Positions 1 to 13,021 of a DNA stretch of 64,000 bases are shown in pieces. Position 1 is the stretch's first letter. Each line of letters starts with the position of its first letter. The notes under the pieces are model-generated. The model saw only the letters and a program-made list of their open reading frames with translations, had not been told where the DNA came from and searched no databases. Source of the DNA: Smaragdicoccus niigatensis DSM 44881 = NBRC 103563 (GTDB taxonomy: Bacteria; Actinomycetota; Actinomycetes; Mycobacteriales; Mycobacteriaceae); the NCBI RefSeq assembly GCF_000380645.1, contig NZ_AQXZ01000018.1, positions 1 to 64,000 on the forward strand. Direction: 5' to 3'. The translations under genes and the position numbers were made by a program.

Positions 1-151
1 CTTACCCCAAAAACACTACAAAGACTAAAACCTCAGGGTTGTCTGCTTTTGTAGAAAAGCCTGTAGCGAATTGATATTCACGTCCACTGTCCGGTATCTG
101 AAACAACACACCACCCCGCTAAATATGTAGCGATGGTGATAGTTTCATAGA
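1..151 (+). other. 23S-5S rRNA internal spacer
   Basis: No gene is visible here. The stretch is less GC-rich than the rest of the window and ends directly at the 5S rRNA. It has the look of the spacer between 23S and 5S rRNA in actinobacterial rrn operons, so the 23S gene probably ends just left of the window. This is inferred from position and character, not from a recognised 23S 3' end. Confidence 0.6.
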
Positions 152-269
152 GTTACGGCGGCAATAGCGTGAGGGAAACGCCCGGTCCCATCCCGAACCC
201 GGAAGCTAAGCCTCACTGCGCCGATGGTACTGCACTAGACATGGTGTGGGAGAGTAGGACACCGCCGGA
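152..269 (+). rRNA. rrf: 5S ribosomal RNA
   Basis: This is the 5S rRNA of the large ribosomal subunit. The 5' end (GTTACGGCGGC) can pair with the 3' end (near GCCGCCG) to form the terminal stem. The conserved internal stretches CCCGAACCCGGAAGCTAAG and GCCGATGGTACTGC are present, as is the GTGGGAGAGTAGG segment. It is the last gene of an rRNA operon read rightward and is followed at once by an intrinsic terminator. The ends are set by the terminal stem and may be off by one or two bases. Confidence 0.95.
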
Positions 270-280
270 CACCCTTCACC

Positions 281-312
281 AAAGAGGGACCCATAAACGG
301 GTCCCTCTTTTG
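281..312 (+). terminator. rRNA operon terminator
   Basis: An inverted repeat with arms AAAGAGGGACCC and GGGTCCCTCTTT and a short loop lies 12 bases after the 5S rRNA. The right arm ends in a run of T. This is a classic intrinsic terminator closing the rRNA operon. Confidence 0.9.
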
Positions 313-349
313 GCGTCCACTTGCAGTTTTGAGCCGTCGGAGGAAACAA

Positions 350-1231
350 ATGCCCGAGGAAAGGCCTTCGCGCCGCGACAATTCGGGTTCCGCCGCACGT
401 GCTGGCGGTGAGAAGCCCCGCCGTACGGGGCAGGGCGTCAAGCGGACGGACAACGCCGGCCGCGGCCGTTTCGACCGGCAGGGTGGTCCGCGCCCCGATC
501 GGCGCAACGACACCCGCCCAGCGAATACTGGTGATTCTCGCCATCGAGTTGAACGTCCCGAAGAGCCGGAGTTGCCGGAAGACGTGAAGGCCGAGTCGCT
601 CGACCCCATCATTCGGCGTGACCTGATGACGCTGGACCGCAACAACGCTGAACGCGTCGCGCGACACCTCGTCATGGCGGGCACGCTGGTTGACGAAGAC
701 CCGGTCCTGGCGCTTGAGCATGCTCGCGCTGCACAGCGTAGGGCTGGCCGCATCGGCGTCGTTCGCGAGGCTGCAGGCATCGCCGCGTACCACGCTGGTG
801 AGTGGGCCGAAGCGCTGAGCGAACTCCGTGCTGCTCGCCGAATGGGCGCGGGTCGCGGACTTCTGGCCGTTCTTGCGGACTGCGAGCGTGGTCTCGGTCG
901 TCCGGAGCGCGCGATCGAATTGTCGCGCAGTGATGAGGCACAGACTCTCACCGGCGAAGAGGCAGCTGAGCTGCGCATGGTCGCCGCTGGTGCCCGCATG
1001 GATCTCGGCCAGTTCGATCAGGCCGTGGTGTCGTTGCAGCACGCGGACCTGGACCCGGGCCGCTCCGGGTTGGCCGCTGCCCGCTATTTCTACGCATACG
1101 CGGACGCACTCGTCGCCGCCGGCCGGAAGGAAGACGCACTGAAGTGGTTCCTCAATGCGTCCGCAGCTGACACCGACGGCGACACCGACGCGGAAGATCG
1201 AGCCGCAGAACTTGGAGGAGACATCGAATGA
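350..1231 (+). CDS. Tetratricopeptide-like conserved protein (Rv1691 type)
   Basis: A 293-residue protein of unknown exact role. The first ~90 residues are disordered and rich in R, G and D. The rest is alpha-helical and alanine-rich, with spaced helical pairs such as DPVLALEHARAAQRRAG and MDLGQFDQAVVSLQHADLD, as in TPR repeats that bind proteins. The ATG at 350 was chosen because GGAGG lies just upstream at the right spacing; an in-frame TTG at 329 precedes that ribosome site. Its stop overlaps the next start by 4 bp. In M. tuberculosis the same position is held by Rv1691. No signal peptide or membrane segment is seen. Confidence 0.8.
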   Translation: MPEERPSRRDNSGSAARAGGEKPRRTGQGVKRTDNAGRGRFDRQGGPRPDRRNDTRPANTGDSRHRVERPEEPELPEDVKAESLDPIIRRDLMTLDRNNAERVARHLVMAGTLVDEDPVLALEHARAAQRRAGRIGVVREAAGIAAYHAGEWAEALSELRAARRMGAGRGLLAVLADCERGLGRPERAIELSRSDEAQTLTGEEAAELRMVAAGARMDLGQFDQAVVSLQHADLDPGRSGLAAARYFYAYADALVAAGRKEDALKWFLNASAADTDGDTDAEDRAAELGGDIE

Positions 1232-2217
1232 CGAGCGTTCGACTTCGGGACAATTTCGAGGTCTTGCTCTTCGATCTCGACGGCACTCTCTACGTGGGTC
1301 ATGAACCCATCGCGTCTGCGGTCGCTGCCGTCGGCGATGGCGACCAGCGCCAGTTGTACGTCACCAACAATGCGAGCCGTTCGGCTTCGGACGTCGCAGC
1401 GACGCTGCGCGGAATGGGCTACGCAGCCGGCGACGATGACGTGGTCACTAGCGCGCAGGCTGCTGCGCGAATTCTGGCGTCCAAGCTCGAGCCAGGTAGC
1501 AAGGTTCTCGTGGTCGGCACCGAGTCGTTCGTCGATTGCATCACCGAGGTCGGTCTGACGCCGATTCGCACGAGCGAAGGCGCGGTTGCGGTCGCTCAGG
1601 GGCACAACCCCGAGACGGCTTGGCCGATCCTGGCGGAGGCGACCTACGCGATCCGCGGTGGGGCATTCTGGGTTGCGTCGAATACCGATGCGACGCTTCC
1701 ACTTCCGCGGGGATTGGCACCCGGCAACGGTTCGATGGTTGCCGCGCTGAAGACCTCGACGGGTGAGACTCCGGTCGTTGCGGGGAAGCCGTACGCGCCG
1801 CTGATCGAGGATGCCCTGTCCCGTCACGGCGGTAACCGGGAAGCTCTCGTGATCGGCGATCGTCTCGACACGGACATTGCCGGCGGACATTCGACCAACC
1901 TGCCGTCGCTGCTCGTGCTGACGGGAGTAGCGACTGCGGAGTCGCTGTTCCGCGCGGTGCCGGCGGAGCGTCCGACGTACGTGGGTCTGTCGATGGCGGT
2001 TCTGAACGAAGACCCGTCACGCAGTCGTATCGAGCCGAAGGACGGAGTGTCCATCGCGGTCGTGGATGGCGAGCTCGTGGTGTCGGTGGACGCGACCGTC
2101 GATGCCCAGTGCGCTCTCGCTGCGGCGGCGTTCCATGCGTGGGTTGTGCCGGACTTCGGCGCAATCCGCGGCGCGGATGCGTACTCGTCTTCGATCGTGG
2201 CTCAGTGGCCTTTGTGA
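1228..2217 (+). CDS. HAD-IIA phosphatase, probable glycerol-3-phosphate phosphatase
   Basis: A 329-residue haloacid-dehalogenase phosphatase. Motif I is DLDGTLYVG near residue 17, where the first Asp is the nucleophile; VTNNAS follows as motif II; VIGDRLDTDIAGG is the acidic Mg-binding motif. The cap between motifs II and III is of the NagD/PGP type (class IIA). The M. tuberculosis orthologue by position, Rv1692, is reported to dephosphorylate glycerol-3-phosphate during recycling of membrane lipids. The substrate here is inferred from that. It overlaps the upstream gene by ATGA. The ~100 residues after the HAD core form an extra domain of unclear role. Confidence 0.88.
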   Translation: MTSVRLRDNFEVLLFDLDGTLYVGHEPIASAVAAVGDGDQRQLYVTNNASRSASDVAATLRGMGYAAGDDDVVTSAQAAARILASKLEPGSKVLVVGTESFVDCITEVGLTPIRTSEGAVAVAQGHNPETAWPILAEATYAIRGGAFWVASNTDATLPLPRGLAPGNGSMVAALKTSTGETPVVAGKPYAPLIEDALSRHGGNREALVIGDRLDTDIAGGHSTNLPSLLVLTGVATAESLFRAVPAERPTYVGLSMAVLNEDPSRSRIEPKDGVSIAVVDGELVVSVDATVDAQCALAAAAFHAWVVPDFGAIRGADAYSSSIVAQWPL

Positions 2218-2232
2218 GTTAGCGTTGAGGCG

Positions 2233-2433
2233 ATGAGCACTCCACCGCGCCCCGGCAGTCACCTGGCTGTTCCGCACGATGGTCCCGAGAGGCTACGAGC
2301 GGAGATCGAGCCACTACTGGATGTTCTCGTCACCCCGTCCAGCGATGTCGCCGGTATCGAGCGACAAGCGGACGTTGCGGAGCAGGCGCACCGGATTCTC
2401 AGTGACCGACTGGCCGCCGACGAGGTGCGTTGA
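2233..2433 (+). CDS. Small conserved protein (Rv1693 type)
   Basis: A 66-residue, largely helical acidic protein with no recognised domain. It sits in the slot of M. tuberculosis Rv1693, between the HAD phosphatase and tlyA, and its stop overlaps the tlyA start (TGATG). The ATG at 2233 follows a weak TTGAGG ribosome site. Function is unknown. The conserved position suggests translational coupling with tlyA. Confidence 0.7.
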   Translation: MSTPPRPGSHLAVPHDGPERLRAEIEPLLDVLVTPSSDVAGIERQADVAEQAHRILSDRLAADEVR

Positions 2434-3248
2434 TGGTTCGCCGTGCTCGCCTCGACGCTGAGTTGGTTCGACGTGGTTTGGCGCGGTCGCGCGAACAAGC
2501 CGTTGAGTACATCAAAGAGGGTCGCGTACTCGTGAGCGGTTCGGTGGCAAGTAAGCCTGCCACCGCCATCGAGGCGAACACTCCGGTGCTGCTTCGTGAG
2601 GTATCCGATGAGCCGGACTGGGCTTCGCGGGGCGCACACAAGTTGCTGGGCGCGCTCGAGGCGTTTGCCCCGGAGCTGAGCGTTGACGGTCGGCGATGTC
2701 TTGATGCCGGAGCATCGACCGGCGGATTCACCGATGTGCTGCTCACTAAGGGTGCGCGGGAAGTCGTCGCAGTCGACGTCGGATATGGCCAATTAATCTG
2801 GCGACTCCAAAACGATGATCGGGTCCACGTGCACGACCGCACCAATGTCCGGACCCTGACTCCGGACGTCATCGGCGGCCCGGTCGAGTTGGTGGTGGCC
2901 GATCTGTCGTTCATTTCCCTTGGGCTGGTCTTGCCGGCTCTCGCGTCGTGCGTCGAGCCGGGCGGAGAGTTGGTGCCCATGGTGAAGCCGCAGTTCGAGG
3001 TCGGCAAGGAACGCGTCGGCGCCGGCGGCGTGGTTCGTGACCCGGCGCTTCGCGCGGAGGCCGTGCAAGGTGTCTGCCGCCAGGCGGCACAGCTTGGACT
3101 GCGGACTCGTGGTGTCGTGGCGAGTCCGTTGCCAGGTCCGTCGGGAAATGTTGAATACTTCGTCTGGTTGAAGGCTGACGGCCAGTCGGCGGATGCCGAC
3201 GAGGTTTCGGCGATGATCGAGCGTGCCGTGAAGGAGGGTCCTCAGTGA
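2433..3248 (+). CDS. tlyA: 16S/23S rRNA 2'-O-methyltransferase TlyA
   Basis: TlyA methylates the 2'-OH of C1409 in 16S rRNA and C1920 in 23S rRNA. Loss gives capreomycin resistance in mycobacteria. Residues 1-60 form an S4 RNA-binding domain ([18 protein letters not shown]). The rest is an FtsJ-like SAM methyltransferase with the SAM-binding start [16 protein letters not shown] and the late motif [18 protein letters not shown]. The chosen ATG at 2433 overlaps the previous stop; a TTG lies one codon upstream. At 271 residues it is close to the family length. Its end overlaps nadK by 4 bp. Confidence 0.95.
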   Translation: MVRRARLDAELVRRGLARSREQAVEYIKEGRVLVSGSVASKPATAIEANTPVLLREVSDEPDWASRGAHKLLGALEAFAPELSVDGRRCLDAGASTGGFTDVLLTKGAREVVAVDVGYGQLIWRLQNDDRVHVHDRTNVRTLTPDVIGGPVELVVADLSFISLGLVLPALASCVEPGGELVPMVKPQFEVGKERVGAGGVVRDPALRAEAVQGVCRQAAQLGLRTRGVVASPLPGPSGNVEYFVWLKADGQSADADEVSAMIERAVKEGPQ

Positions 3249-4135
3249 CCGATCGCGAGATTCTCCTCGTCGTTCACCCGGGACGGTCGGAGACTCCCGC
3301 CGCGGCGCATCGAATCGCGGAGGTATTCCGGGAAGCCGGGGTCGCTCTGCGTCTCCTGCGCGCGGAGCAGCCGAGCACCGGCATCACCGACGCCCGCGTC
3401 GTTGACGAGGAGTCGAATTCGGCGCACGGGTGCGAGATCGTTCTTGCGCTCGGCGGGGACGGTACTGTCCTTCGGGCCGCGGCATTGGCCCACACCGCGG
3501 CGATCCCAGTTCTGGGCATCAATCTCGGCCGGATCGGGTTTCTGACCGAGGCGGAGGCCGAGCATCTCGACGCCGCTCTTCGGCAGGTCGTCGAGCGGGA
3601 CTACCGCATCGAGAACCGTATGACCCTCGACGTCTCCATCAGCCTCGACGACGAATTGATCGGCCGTGGCTGGGCACTCAACGAGGCAAGCATCGAAAAC
3701 GAATCCCGCCTTGGCGTCCTGGAAGTCGTCATGGAGGTCGACGGTCGGCCGGTCTCGTCGTTCGGTTGCGACGGTGTGCTGATCTCGACTCCCACGGGTT
3801 CGACCGCGTACGCCTTCTCAGCCGGCGGCCCGGTCGTGTGGCCGGAACTCGACGCATTGCTGGTCGTACCCAGCAATGCACACGCCCTGTTCGCGCGCCC
3901 GATGGTCACGCGGCCGGAATCGGTCATCGCCGTGGAGACGGTTGCCTCTGGGCATGACGCGCTGGTGTTCCTCGATGGACGGCGCACTCTCGCACTCCCG
4001 CGTGGGGGTCGGGTGGAGGCTGTGCGAGGGGCATCTCCCATACGTTGGATCCGGCTCGACTCGGCACCTTTTGCCGACCGGATGGTGACCAAGTTCGATC
4101 TGCCCGTCACCGGTTGGCGGGGAAGGAAGCCTTAA
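3245..4135 (+). CDS. nadK: NAD kinase
   Basis: Phosphorylates NAD to NADP using ATP or polyphosphate. The GGDGT motif ([11 protein letters not shown], about residue 75) and the NE/D motif ([10 protein letters not shown]) are present, as is the glycine-rich [16 protein letters not shown] loop that is typical of the family. Length 296 residues is normal. Translation starts at a GTG that overlaps the tlyA stop (GTGA). The recN start lies two bases after its stop. The tlyA-nadK-recN order is conserved in actinobacteria. Confidence 0.96.
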   Translation: MTDREILLVVHPGRSETPAAAHRIAEVFREAGVALRLLRAEQPSTGITDARVVDEESNSAHGCEIVLALGGDGTVLRAAALAHTAAIPVLGINLGRIGFLTEAEAEHLDAALRQVVERDYRIENRMTLDVSISLDDELIGRGWALNEASIENESRLGVLEVVMEVDGRPVSSFGCDGVLISTPTGSTAYAFSAGGPVVWPELDALLVVPSNAHALFARPMVTRPESVIAVETVASGHDALVFLDGRRTLALPRGGRVEAVRGASPIRWIRLDSAPFADRMVTKFDLPVTGWRGRKP

Positions 4136-4137
4136 CC

Positions 4138-5844
4138 GTGCTCGGCGAAATTCGGATCGATTGCCTCGGGGCAATCTCGTCCGCAACTGTTCACTTCTCA
4201 CCCGGACTCACCGTTCTGACCGGCGAGACCGGAGCTGGTAAGACCATGGTCGTCACCAGCCTCCATCTCCTGTCTGGTGCGCGTGCTGACGCCGGACGTG
4301 TACGGGTAGGGGCCCAACGAGCCGTCGTCGAGGGTCGCTTCACCACCGACGGAATAACTGAGTCCGCAGAGGCGTCCGTGGTCGAGATGTTGGCGGCGTG
4401 TGGTGCCGAGCGAGACGAGGACGGCTCGGTGATCGCTGCCCGGACGGTCAACAGCGACGGGCGGTCTCGCGCTCATCTGGGCGGGCGTTCCGTACCGGCG
4501 AGCGTGCTGTCCGAATTCACGTCCGCGGTTCTGACCGTGCACGGTCAGAACGATCAGCTGCGGCTGCAACGCCCGGAGCAGCAACGGCGTGCGCTTGACG
4601 AATTCGCCGGCGACTCCGTGCTGGCAACCGTGAAGTCCTACCGCTCCCAGCGCGCTGCGTGGCTGTCCGCCCGCACCGAGTTGTCGGAGCGGACGCAGCG
4701 ATCCCGGGAATTAGCGCAAGAGGCCGATCGGCTCGAGCATGCGCTCAAGGAGATCGACACGATCGCGCCGACTCCCGGCGAAGACGATTCCTTGATGGCC
4801 GATATTCGACGACTGTCGGATCTCGACGTCCTTCGGGAATCCGCAGAGACGGCGCATCTCGCGCTCGTCGGTGACACGCACGGTGGGGCAGAGGGTGCGT
4901 TGGACCTGCTCGGCACTGTTCGGGGTCGGCTGCAGAGCAGCACAGACACAATGCTCTCCGAGCTTGCACCCCGTCTGGACGAGGCGGTTGCGGTTGCCGC
5001 AGATATCGCGGCAGAGCTCAGCGACTATCTCAGCGCCCTGCCGTCCGATCCGGGTGCACTCGACTCGATGCTGACCCGCCAGTCCGAACTCAAGCTGTTG
5101 ACGCGCAAGTACGCCGCGGACATCGACGGTGTTCTCGCCTGGGCGGACGAGGCTCGCAAGCGGCTGGCGAATATCGATACCTCGGCTGAGGCGATCTCTT
5201 CACTGACCAAGCAGGTTCAGGAATCCGAGGTGCAACTCCAGAAAACGGCGGCCAAGCTGACCAAGGCGCGGCAAAAGGCCGCAAAAGAGTTGTCCGAACT
5301 CGTCACGACCGAGCTCGCGGGCCTCGCAATGGGCAAGTCGAAGTTCGATGTCGACGTCCGCGCATTAGCGGAATTCGGGGCCGAGGGTGCCGACGAGGTG
5401 GAATTCCGTCTGGCCGGCGCTGGCGGTCGACCGTTGCCGATCGCCAAGAGCGCGTCGGGTGGTGAATTGTCGCGCGTGATGTTGGCGTTGGAAGTCGTTC
5501 TGGCACGTTCCTCGCACGGGACCACGATGGTGTTCGACGAGGTCGATGCCGGTGTCGGCGGTCGGGCTGCGGTCGAGATCGGGAAACGACTCGCACGGCT
5601 CGCGCGAACCCATCAGGTCATCGTCGTCACGCACCTCCCGCAGGTGGCGGCCTTTGCCGACACGCACATCGTCGTGGACAAGAACGACGACGGTCCCGGA
5701 GTTGCGGACAGCGGAGTTCACCGGCTCTCCGACAGCGAGCGGGTCGTCGAATTGGCGCGGATGTTGGCGGGTCTGGGAGACACGGAAACGGGTCGCGCAC
5801 ACGCCGAGGAATTGCTTGCGGCGGCCGCCGCCGTACGTTCCTGA
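4138..5844 (+). CDS. recN: DNA repair protein RecN
   Basis: An SMC-like ATPase used in repair of double-strand breaks. The Walker A motif TGETGAGKT lies near residue 25, the ABC signature is KSASGGELSRVMLAL, and Walker B is TTMVFDEVDAGVGG. Between them are two coiled-coil arms, visible as E/L/R-rich heptads around residues 170-400. The start is GTG at 4138, two bases after the nadK stop and behind GGAAGGAAG; the reading frame stays open upstream inside nadK, but those codons do not resemble RecN. Length is 568 residues. Confidence 0.95.
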   Translation: MLGEIRIDCLGAISSATVHFSPGLTVLTGETGAGKTMVVTSLHLLSGARADAGRVRVGAQRAVVEGRFTTDGITESAEASVVEMLAACGAERDEDGSVIAARTVNSDGRSRAHLGGRSVPASVLSEFTSAVLTVHGQNDQLRLQRPEQQRRALDEFAGDSVLATVKSYRSQRAAWLSARTELSERTQRSRELAQEADRLEHALKEIDTIAPTPGEDDSLMADIRRLSDLDVLRESAETAHLALVGDTHGGAEGALDLLGTVRGRLQSSTDTMLSELAPRLDEAVAVAADIAAELSDYLSALPSDPGALDSMLTRQSELKLLTRKYAADIDGVLAWADEARKRLANIDTSAEAISSLTKQVQESEVQLQKTAAKLTKARQKAAKELSELVTTELAGLAMGKSKFDVDVRALAEFGAEGADEVEFRLAGAGGRPLPIAKSASGGELSRVMLALEVVLARSSHGTTMVFDEVDAGVGGRAAVEIGKRLARLARTHQVIVVTHLPQVAAFADTHIVVDKNDDGPGVADSGVHRLSDSERVVELARMLAGLGDTETGRAHAEELLAAAAAVRS

Positions 5845-5954
5845 GCGCGCCTCTGCATTTCTCCCACTCACCTTGTGGGTGCAAAAGAATGGGTTGCACG
5901 AAATTTCCGGCGCGCCTCCACCTTTCCTTGAGATTGAGGGTTGATTCTTAATCC

Positions 5955-9680
<3,726 letters not shown>

Positions 9681-9682
9681 CG

Positions 9683-10606
9683 GTGCTCGGTGACCAGATA
9701 CGCGCGTACCTCGACTACCTGAGCCTCGAGCGAGGGGCCGCCCGCAACACGGTGTCGTCGTATCGTCGCGATCTGGATCGGTACCAGGAGTTCCTAGAAG
9801 GGCGAGGAATCCCATCACTGGACGCGGTGAAGGAAGCCGACATCAGCGACTTCCTCATCGCGCTCCGGCAGGGCAATCCCGAGCTCGAGCGGTCCGCGTT
9901 GAGTGCGAGTTCGGCGGCGCGCACTGTGGTTGCGGTCCGTGGACTGCACAAATTCGCGGCGGCGGAGGGCTACACGCACACTAACGTCGCGCACGCAGTG
10001 AAGCCTCCCACCCCCTCGCGTCGACTGCCGAAGTCGTTGCCGCTCAACGACGTCGAACAGCTCCTCGACGCCGCTGGGGGGAGCGGTCCGGCGGACGGTC
10101 CGCGGTCGCTGCGAGATCGGGCGCTTCTGGAACTTCTGTATTCGACCGGCGCACGCATCTCCGAAGCGGTCGGGCTCGACGTCGACGACATCGATATTCA
10201 GGATCGATCGGTGCTGCTTCGCGGTAAGGGCGGTAAGCACCGGTTGGTGCCGGTTGGTCGTCCCGCGCTCTCGGCGCTCGATGCCTATCTGGTGCGCGGT
10301 CGACCAGACCTGGTGAATCGCTCCAATCCGGCGATGTTCCTCAATGTTCGAGGCGGTCGTCTGTCTCGCCAGAGTGCCTGGCAGGTGCTGCAGTTGGCCG
10401 CCGAGCGCGCCGGAATCACGTCGAACGTCTCGCCGCACACGTTGCGGCACTCATTCGCCACGCACCTGCTCGACGGAGGTGCCGATGTGCGCGTCGTGCA
10501 GGAACTGCTCGGCCATGCCTCGGTCACGACAACGCAGATCTACACGATGGTGACGATCAGTTCTCTACGCGAAATCTGGGCTGGCGCGCACCCTCGCGCG
10601 CGGTAG
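9683..10606 (+). CDS. xerD: Tyrosine recombinase XerD
   Basis: Resolves chromosome dimers at dif together with XerC. The N-terminal SAM-like DNA-binding domain (residues 1-100) has [20 protein letters not shown]. The catalytic residues are visible: Arg in [27 protein letters not shown], and the nucleophile Tyr in TTTQIYT. Start is GTG at 9683, two bases after the Nudix stop. Length is 307 residues. It belongs to the conserved chromosomal block and is unrelated to the island integrase at 17,480. Confidence 0.93.
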   Translation: MLGDQIRAYLDYLSLERGAARNTVSSYRRDLDRYQEFLEGRGIPSLDAVKEADISDFLIALRQGNPELERSALSASSAARTVVAVRGLHKFAAAEGYTHTNVAHAVKPPTPSRRLPKSLPLNDVEQLLDAAGGSGPADGPRSLRDRALLELLYSTGARISEAVGLDVDDIDIQDRSVLLRGKGGKHRLVPVGRPALSALDAYLVRGRPDLVNRSNPAMFLNVRGGRLSRQSAWQVLQLAAERAGITSNVSPHTLRHSFATHLLDGGADVRVVQELLGHASVTTTQIYTMVTISSLREIWAGAHPRAR

Positions 10607-10753
10607 TTGCCGGGCTAACCCTCAAGCAGAGGTTTAGGCCTCTGATCTGCGGTTATGGTGTGTCGCGCCACGTTGTTTGAATAACGACGAAGTAACGTCT
10701 AGTCGAACCTTCAGGTCCACCTGGCCGGGCTCACAGACGAGGGGAGTCGCACC

Positions 10754-11668
10754 GTGTTTTCAGCGAACCAAGGCGGAATGCTGCTTGACGATGCTCCCGG
10801 TGAGCCGCTCGGTCCGACCGGTCGCCCGATTCGGGAGATTCCTGAACCACGCCCGGTTGACCACCACGGACCGGCCAAGATCATCGCGATGTGCAACCAG
10901 AAGGGCGGCGTCGGAAAGACGACGTCGACCATCAATCTCGGTGCCGCGCTCGCGGGCTACGGCCGCCGTGTCCTGCTCGTCGATCTGGACCCGCAGGGTG
11001 CGCTGTCCGCGGGCCTCGGAGTCGCACACCACGAGTTGAACCTGACTGTGCACAACCTCCTCGTCGAGTCGGCGGTGTCGGTCGAGAACGTGCGCATGCA
11101 GACCAAGGTCGAGAACCTGGACCTGCTGCCGAGCAATATCGACCTGTCCGCCGCCGAAATCCAACTCGTCAACGAGGTCGGTCGGGAGCAGACACTGGCC
11201 CGCGCGCTGTCCCCGGTTCTCGGCGAGTACGACTACATCCTCATCGACTGCCAGCCGTCGCTCGGGCTGCTGACGGTGAACGCGTTGGCCTGCGCGGACA
11301 CGGTGGTCATCCCGATGGAATGCGAATACTTCAGCCTTCGCGGTCTTGCCCTGCTGAACGACACCATCAACAAGGTCCAGAGTCGGCTCAACCCGAAGCT
11401 CACTCTCGGCGGCATTCTCGTCACCATGTTCGACTCCCGGACGCTGCACGCTCGCGAGGTCATGACCCGCGTCGTCGAGGTGTTCACCGACAAGGTCTTC
11501 GACACGGTGATCGGACGAACAGTGCGCTTCCCGGAGACGAGCGTGGCCGGCGAGCCGATCATCACATGGGCGCCGAGCCACCCGGGTGCGATCGCATACC
11601 TCCAGCTGGCGCGTGAAGTGATCGAGCGTACGGCCGTCCGCGGACAGGTCCTCGCCGGCGCGAGGTGA
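10754..11668 (+). CDS. ParA-family ATPase of the scpAB operon
   Basis: A MinD/ParA/Soj-type ATPase of 304 residues with the deviant Walker A motif QKGGVGKTTSTINLG and a Walker A' LLVDLDPQGAL. The first ~45 residues are a variable proline-rich extension. It corresponds to M. tuberculosis Rv1708, always next to scpA and scpB, which suggests a role in chromosome organisation or segregation. It is distinct from the oriC-linked ParA. Start is GTG; the stop overlaps the scpA GTG by 4 bp. The 147-bp region upstream probably holds the operon promoter. Confidence 0.9.
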   Translation: MFSANQGGMLLDDAPGEPLGPTGRPIREIPEPRPVDHHGPAKIIAMCNQKGGVGKTTSTINLGAALAGYGRRVLLVDLDPQGALSAGLGVAHHELNLTVHNLLVESAVSVENVRMQTKVENLDLLPSNIDLSAAEIQLVNEVGREQTLARALSPVLGEYDYILIDCQPSLGLLTVNALACADTVVIPMECEYFSLRGLALLNDTINKVQSRLNPKLTLGGILVTMFDSRTLHAREVMTRVVEVFTDKVFDTVIGRTVRFPETSVAGEPIITWAPSHPGAIAYLQLAREVIERTAVRGQVLAGAR

Positions 11669-12441
11669 CCGAACCCGCAGTCGATTCAGCGCAGCCCAGC
11701 GGCGGATTTCACGTTCGGCTGCAGAATTTCGAGGGACCGTTCGATCTGCTGCTGGCGCTCATCAGCCAGCACCGCATGGACGTCACCGAAGTGGCGCTTC
11801 ATCGGGTGACTGACGACTTCATCGCGCATATGAAGTCGGCGGGGAAGGACCTCTCGCTCGAGCAGGCGACGCACTTTCTTCTCGTCGCCGCCACGCTTCT
11901 CGACCTCAAGGCCGTGCGGTTGTTGCCGTCGGCCGAGGTGACGGATCCGGAAGACCTGGAGCTGCTCGAGGCGCGAGACCTGCTCTTCGCGCGCCTGCTG
12001 CAGTACCGGGCATTCAAGCTTGTCGCCGGGATCATGCGCGAACTCGAAGCCGCGGCCATGCACAGATACCCGTGTTCGGTGGGCCTCGAGGAGCGCTATC
12101 TCAACCTCATGCCGGAGGTGAGGCTCGGCGTCACGCCACAGGAATTCGCCGAAATAGCCGCTGCCGCGATGCGTCCGCGTCCGGTTCCACGAGTCGACAT
12201 CGGGCACCTCCATCACCCCAAGGTTTCGGTCCGTGCGCACGCTCGGCGAATCATGGAGATGCTGCAGCAACAGCAGCGCGCAAGTTTCGCGGAGCTCGTC
12301 CGGGATTGTGAAACGCAACTCGACGTCGTCGCGAGCTTCATGGGTCTGCTCAATCTCTTTCGTGACAAGCTTGTCGAGTTCGAACAACCGGAACCGCTCG
12401 AGGAGCTCGTCGTTTTGCTGTCACCTGAAGGCGCTGCATGA
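11665..12441 (+). CDS. scpA: Segregation and condensation protein A
   Basis: The kleisin subunit that bridges SMC heads. The N-terminal SMC-binding motif is typical (LQNFEGPFDLLLALI), with a helical middle and a C-terminal winged helix (ASFMGLLNLFRDKLVEFEQ). Length is 258 residues. Starts at GTG overlapping the parA-like stop and ends overlapping scpB by ATGA, so ScpA and ScpB are translationally coupled as expected for a complex. Confidence 0.93.
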   Translation: MTEPAVDSAQPSGGFHVRLQNFEGPFDLLLALISQHRMDVTEVALHRVTDDFIAHMKSAGKDLSLEQATHFLLVAATLLDLKAVRLLPSAEVTDPEDLELLEARDLLFARLLQYRAFKLVAGIMRELEAAAMHRYPCSVGLEERYLNLMPEVRLGVTPQEFAEIAAAAMRPRPVPRVDIGHLHHPKVSVRAHARRIMEMLQQQQRASFAELVRDCETQLDVVASFMGLLNLFRDKLVEFEQPEPLEELVVLLSPEGAA

Positions 12442-13019
12442 GCGAGGTTGCAGAGGGACTTTCCGGGCGCGAACTGCGGTCCGCGCTCGAGGCGATGCTG
12501 CTGGTCGTCGACAGTCCGGTGCCAGCCGAACAGCTCGCGACGGCGGTCGAATCGCCGACGGCTTTGGTCGAGGCCGCGCTCGCCGAAATCGCAGCTGACC
12601 TCGACCGTATCGACAGTGGTGTCGAACTCCGGCACGTAGGTGATGGATGGCGTTATCTCACTCGTGCGACGTACGCGCCGTACGTGGAGCGCATGCTTCA
12701 GGACGCCAGTCGGGCCAAGCTCACCCGAGCGGCTTTGGAAACTCTCGCGGTTGTGGCGTATCGTCAGCCAGTTACCCGTGCACGTGTGAGCGCAGTTCGC
12801 GGCGTGAATGTCGACGGCGTCATGCGCACGTTGCTCGCACGCGGCCTGATCTCGGAGGCTGGTACCGACACTCAAACCCATGCGACGACGTACGGGACGA
12901 CGGAGTTGTTCCTCGAACGTCTGGGGCTGGCGTCGTTGTCGGAGTTGCCGCCGATCGCACCGCTACTTCCCGGTACGGACGCGATCGACGAACTGAATGA
13001 AAGTTTGGACAGGAAATAG
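12438..13019 (+). CDS. scpB: Segregation and condensation protein B
   Basis: A 193-residue winged-helix dimer that stabilises ScpA on the SMC complex. ALEAMLLVVDSPVP at the N-terminus and LETLAVVAYRQPVTRARVSAVRGVN in the second winged helix are family signatures. It overlaps scpA by 4 bp, and rluB begins two bases after its stop. Confidence 0.93.
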   Translation: MSEVAEGLSGRELRSALEAMLLVVDSPVPAEQLATAVESPTALVEAALAEIAADLDRIDSGVELRHVGDGWRYLTRATYAPYVERMLQDASRAKLTRAALETLAVVAYRQPVTRARVSAVRGVNVDGVMRTLLARGLISEAGTDTQTHATTYGTTELFLERLGLASLSELPPIAPLLPGTDAIDELNESLDRK

Positions 13020-13021
13020 CT

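Noticed and set aside
10616-10653. Terminator after xerD
   Set aside because: Only imperfect, interrupted pairing (GCAGA/TCTGC, AGAGG/CCTCT) and no T run; not strong enough to list.
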